Below are positions 60,727-64,000 of a DNA stretch of 64,000 nt, piece by piece. Within the stretch, counting starts at the first letter, position 1. Each line of letters begins with the position of its first letter. The notes beneath the pieces are model-generated. The model was not told the DNA's origin, did no database searches, and saw only the letters and a program-made list of their open reading frames with translations. A program made the translations under genes and the position numbers. The DNA comes from Anolis sagrei. Lineage: Eukaryota > Chordata > Lepidosauria > Squamata > Anolidae. The stretch covers positions 103,572,366 through 103,636,365 of the forward strand of contig NC_090023.1 of assembly GCF_037176765.1 (NCBI RefSeq). The letters are read 5' to 3'.

Positions 60727-61074
60727 TTGTAGACAAACTAGTATCAAAATGTGGCGTCCAAATTTGGTTTGCTTAAATTACTTGTATAAATACATTTTTT
60801 CTGAAGTTTTGTTAATTTTGACTCAGCTCTCTAATTTGTTAAGTAGGGGGTGTGCAAATCCATTCTGTTTTCATTTCAAAACACATTCTGGGAGATTAGG
60901 AGGGGGGGGGCAGTTTGGATTCGTATTTTGGAACACATGAAAAAACAGAACTGGGGGTAAGGCAAGGGGCAGCTTACATGGGGCCAAGCCCAACTGTACA
61001 ATTAAAACATATCACATTAAAATGCATATCAACAAAATAATAACAAAACCAATATAACAAGATACAACAACAAC

Positions 61075-61475
61075 ATCATCATCTCATCATCATCTTTAAT
61101 TACTTATTAATCGCCCTCCATCCGAGATGCTCCAGGCGATTTACATTGCAGAAATTATACAAGATAAAATACATACATACAAATATTAAAATTAACATGG
61201 GTCAAACACTCTAGTAAAAAGCCAGGTCTTAAGTGCTAGGATAAAATGCCCTAAGTCACGCATGGCTCTCAAATAGGGAGGCAAGGAATTCCACAAGGCA
61301 GGGGCAGAAATAGAGAAGGCCCTGTATCTGGTGCTTTTCAAGTGCACTTCCCTAGGACTCGGTATATAGAGCAAATCGCGTTGGGATGGTCGTGGCGACC
61401 TCCGATGATGGGAGAAGGACAACAACATTAAGGAATACATAAAATGAACATCAGAACCAACAACCAATAGCAAAA
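61075..61475 (-). mobile_element. L2/CR1-like LINE 3' end, minus
   Basis: Minus frame RAFSISAPALWNSLPPYLRA, then ALKTWLF is the RT C-terminus; left part holds the 3' UTR end with ATTAATCGCCCTCCATCC. Confidence 0.7.
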
Positions 61476-63484
61476 TTCAATGTCTTGTTGCTGGTGGGCG
61501 GACTGGTGCCACAACAATAGAGGATAGAGCTAATGAGTAAAGTGCATATGTATGTAGCAGCGATAAGGATAAGAACGATTTATCATTAAAGAATTGAATA
61601 TTACAATAATAAAGTGCTTGGAGCCAAGCTTTTTGGGTCCTAACTGGGGCCAGCTATCCAGGGAATTGCCTAAGGCACACGCATTTTATATTAACAAATA
61701 TAGGAGTGCCCCTTTTCTGGCTTTTTCTTTGCTCTGTTTAAGTGTTTTCTTTTTTCTTTTTAGTTAGGAAGTGTGGTGTTTTTTCCACCAAAAAAGGCAG
61801 GAGTGATCATTTGTTGTCCTTTTTCTAAACCAAGAAAGAAGCTCTCATTTCGTCCCAAACTGCTTCTGTACAAGCTATATCTTTCTATATTCGGTGAGCT
61901 ATCATTTCTTATTTCACAAGTAGATGCCCCATTTCTTTTAAGGAGGCATCCAGCCAAAGTTTCTGCTGCAGCTACTGCTATAGCAACACAGAATATACAT
62001 TACATGTGGCTCTCACTCAATAGGTTGGCTGGGAAATCTTGTCAGCAATTGGCCGATCATCTTGTCTAACTCCACCCTATCTTGAGAACCGACCCAGCAA
62101 CATATGACACAAAATGTCCTGGTTGCAGCCACTACTACCTAGAAAAAAAGAAGCCAAGATGTCTTCCCTCCCATCAGCACTTTTCAGTCCCTAATGGAAC
62201 AACTCATAAGTACGACACAGCATCTATTAATGGCAGTAGTATTTTGGACACCCTTGAAGTTCAGAACCAACGGCATGAAATACCCACTGCATATAAATGA
62301 GTATGTGTTTACAAGTAAAATTACTGACAGGACAGTATCTGACCCACACCTGCCCAAAGGTATGAATGGCTGGACTAATCTACAAGAAGATTTGGTACTG
62401 TTCCATTATCTTAGCAGAGGCCACAAGGGGGCACTAGACAGAGAAGGAGAGTCCACTTTATAAGTCATTTGTAGGTTGGATGCTTGTATCTGTATTGGCA
62501 CTGACTCTTCTGTTCCAAGTCTCCTTAATTGTTATATGTGTAGCCATTTTTGTTGTTTTTGTTGTTTGCATGCTTTTGAGGATGAGACATATTCAGATTC
62601 TCTAGAGGAGGTGGCAACTGTCATCTATGTTGGTGTAGGACAATCAATCATCCCATCCCCATAATGGAACAGATACCCACATCTGATGACAGCATCTGCC
62701 CAATCCTATTCATTTCAGGTTGCTAGTTGCTTCTAGTCTAAGGGCTCTTCAAGACTAAATCTTCCTGGGTTTTAGTCTCCACTCCTAACCCAAACCCCAG
62801 GCTTTCCCTGGGGGGCTGGCTTTCATGCCTTCATTGTCAGATTGACATTGCAGGAGGTCACAATTGCTTCTGTTCTCACATGTAACCTTGTTCTTTAATC
62901 TATCTTATTCTTTCAGAGATCTCTTAAAAACAAATGCCTGGGGTCCATTAACATGATAAAGAGTATGTGCAGGGATTAGAAATCCTGAACAAGGAGAAAC
63001 AAACTGAATACTTCATTATCAATTTTAAGATAGGAAAATTACTATCTTTGATAAGGAGAGATGAGATAGCAAAAAAAAAAAAAAAAAAAAACCTTGAGAG
63101 CTCTTTCCCGAATCATAAATTGTGCAGAACTCTGGGGAAGATGAGGGGTTCTTGGACACAGCTGAGTAGATTGTCCTTGACGAATGTATGAGGGATGACT
63201 CTAAGGAAGAGGTCAGTTTAGAGGTACAGAATTCAGTAAAAAATGAAGAAGAACAGGAACAAGAGCAACAAGGTCAGTTCTCAGGAGATCTGCAGAGCAT
63301 CTTATAAGATTCAACACAGGAAAGAGCTTCCAGGGGGGATGTGTGCTAGGAACAAAAGGACAAAGGAAAGGAAGAAGACTTAAACCTCCTGGACTTTTCA
63401 GTGTGTTGCTGGGTCTCAGAAAATGAAGCAAAATTGCAGGTTAGAAGCTATGATCTACTGGTATATTTGGCTGGTTTCACCTCC

Positions 63485-63600
63485 CATCCACACTGCAGAA
63501 TTATGGCAAATTGATTTCCACAGGTCCATTTTATGGAATCCTTGAGCTCGTAGTTTGGTGTTGCACCAGAACTCTCTCTAAGGACCTTTTACACATGCTG
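63485..63600. mobile_element. Decayed MITE (GACACCACTTTAAC family), possible
   Basis: CCATCCACACTGCAGAATTA, TGGAATCCTTGAGCTCGTAG and GTTTGGTGTTGCACCAGAAC follow the order of this MITE family. Confidence 0.45.
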
Positions 63601-64000
63601 TAAGACTTGAAATAATGGGATAAAAAAAAAGGGGGGGGGGGATGTGGCTAAATGCCATTTAGCCAAAGTGCTAGAGTAATTGAGTCAACAGCTGAAAAGC
63701 AGGTGTCAAAAAGGTATGCTTAAAACCCGATTTTGCCTGAAATAAATACGCACCTTAGCATGAAAATATATTCCTGAAGTCATGCAAAACACATGCTTTC
63801 CTTCCCTTCCCCCTGTGTAGACTGCTTCAGTACATGTACATTTTCTTAAAGCCTGAAACAGCAGACCTGCCACTCGGGCTGTCAAATGGACACTCAAGGG
63901 AAGCACACGTGGAAAACAATTAGAACTTTCTGAAATTCTTTCTTTTACACTTTACAATCTTAAACAGAGCTTGAATTAATGATTGGGAGAAAAAAAGATC

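Larger units (their letters stand above)
56579..64000. other. Flank upstream of CREG2
   Basis: 7.4 kb with no recognised host gene. Repeats occupy 56.7-61.5 kb. From 61480 to 64000 nothing was recognised apart from a poly-A run at 63070-63092 and a possible MITE at 63485-63600; RFX8, the next human gene, was not seen. Confidence 0.6.

Overview
This window looks like a single-copy locus of a squamate reptile, probably an iguanian lizard of Anolis type. The evidence is AT-rich vertebrate DNA with two spliced, CpG-island-started genes, set in repeats typical of lizards: Sauria SINEs, a second tRNA-derived SINE, 5S-rRNA-derived SINEs, CR1 and L2 LINEs, Penelope-like elements (PLE), hAT and mariner MITEs including a SPIN-like element, and a DIRS retroelement. 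The species call is an inference from repeat content. No bacterial or viral operon is present.

Two host genes can be read exon by exon, both on the minus strand and in the order known from human 2q11.2. RNF149 (membrane RING-H2 ubiquitin ligase of the goliath/PA-TM-RING family) has seven coding exons from 22711 down to 2425, predicting 384 residues. CREG2 (secreted FMN-barrel-fold glycoprotein) has four coding exons from 56578 down to 35110, predicting 288 residues. All exon phases are compatible and nearly all splice sites are canonical GT-AG. The C/D snoRNA SNORD89 lies in the last RNF149 intron, 49 nt before the final exon. The proteins are not known to act together; their adjacency is conserved synteny.

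Layout: 1-990, end of a DIRS-type element with a perfect 59-bp inverted repeat. 991-2424, probable RNF149 3' UTR. 2425-22711, RNF149, with introns full of MITEs, SINEs and PLE pieces. 22712-35109, spacer holding a long-ORF L2-like LINE (27565-29751) inserted cleanly into a PLE, mariner/Tigger-like remnants and a possible LTR fossil. 35110-56578, CREG2 with a 9.8-kb intron 1 and an 11.6-kb intron 2. 56579-64000, upstream flank with an inverted cluster of LINE 3' ends, a Sauria SINE and a hAT element, then about 2.5 kb with nothing recognised.

I see no undescribed defence, toxin or regulatory system. The most informative patterns are: the hAT insertions whose 8-bp target duplications all carry a central TA; near-identical foldback MITEs just inside intron 1 of both genes; head-to-head PLE structures; and nested insertions that give relative ages. 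One 124-codon ORF in CREG2 intron 2 remains unidentified.
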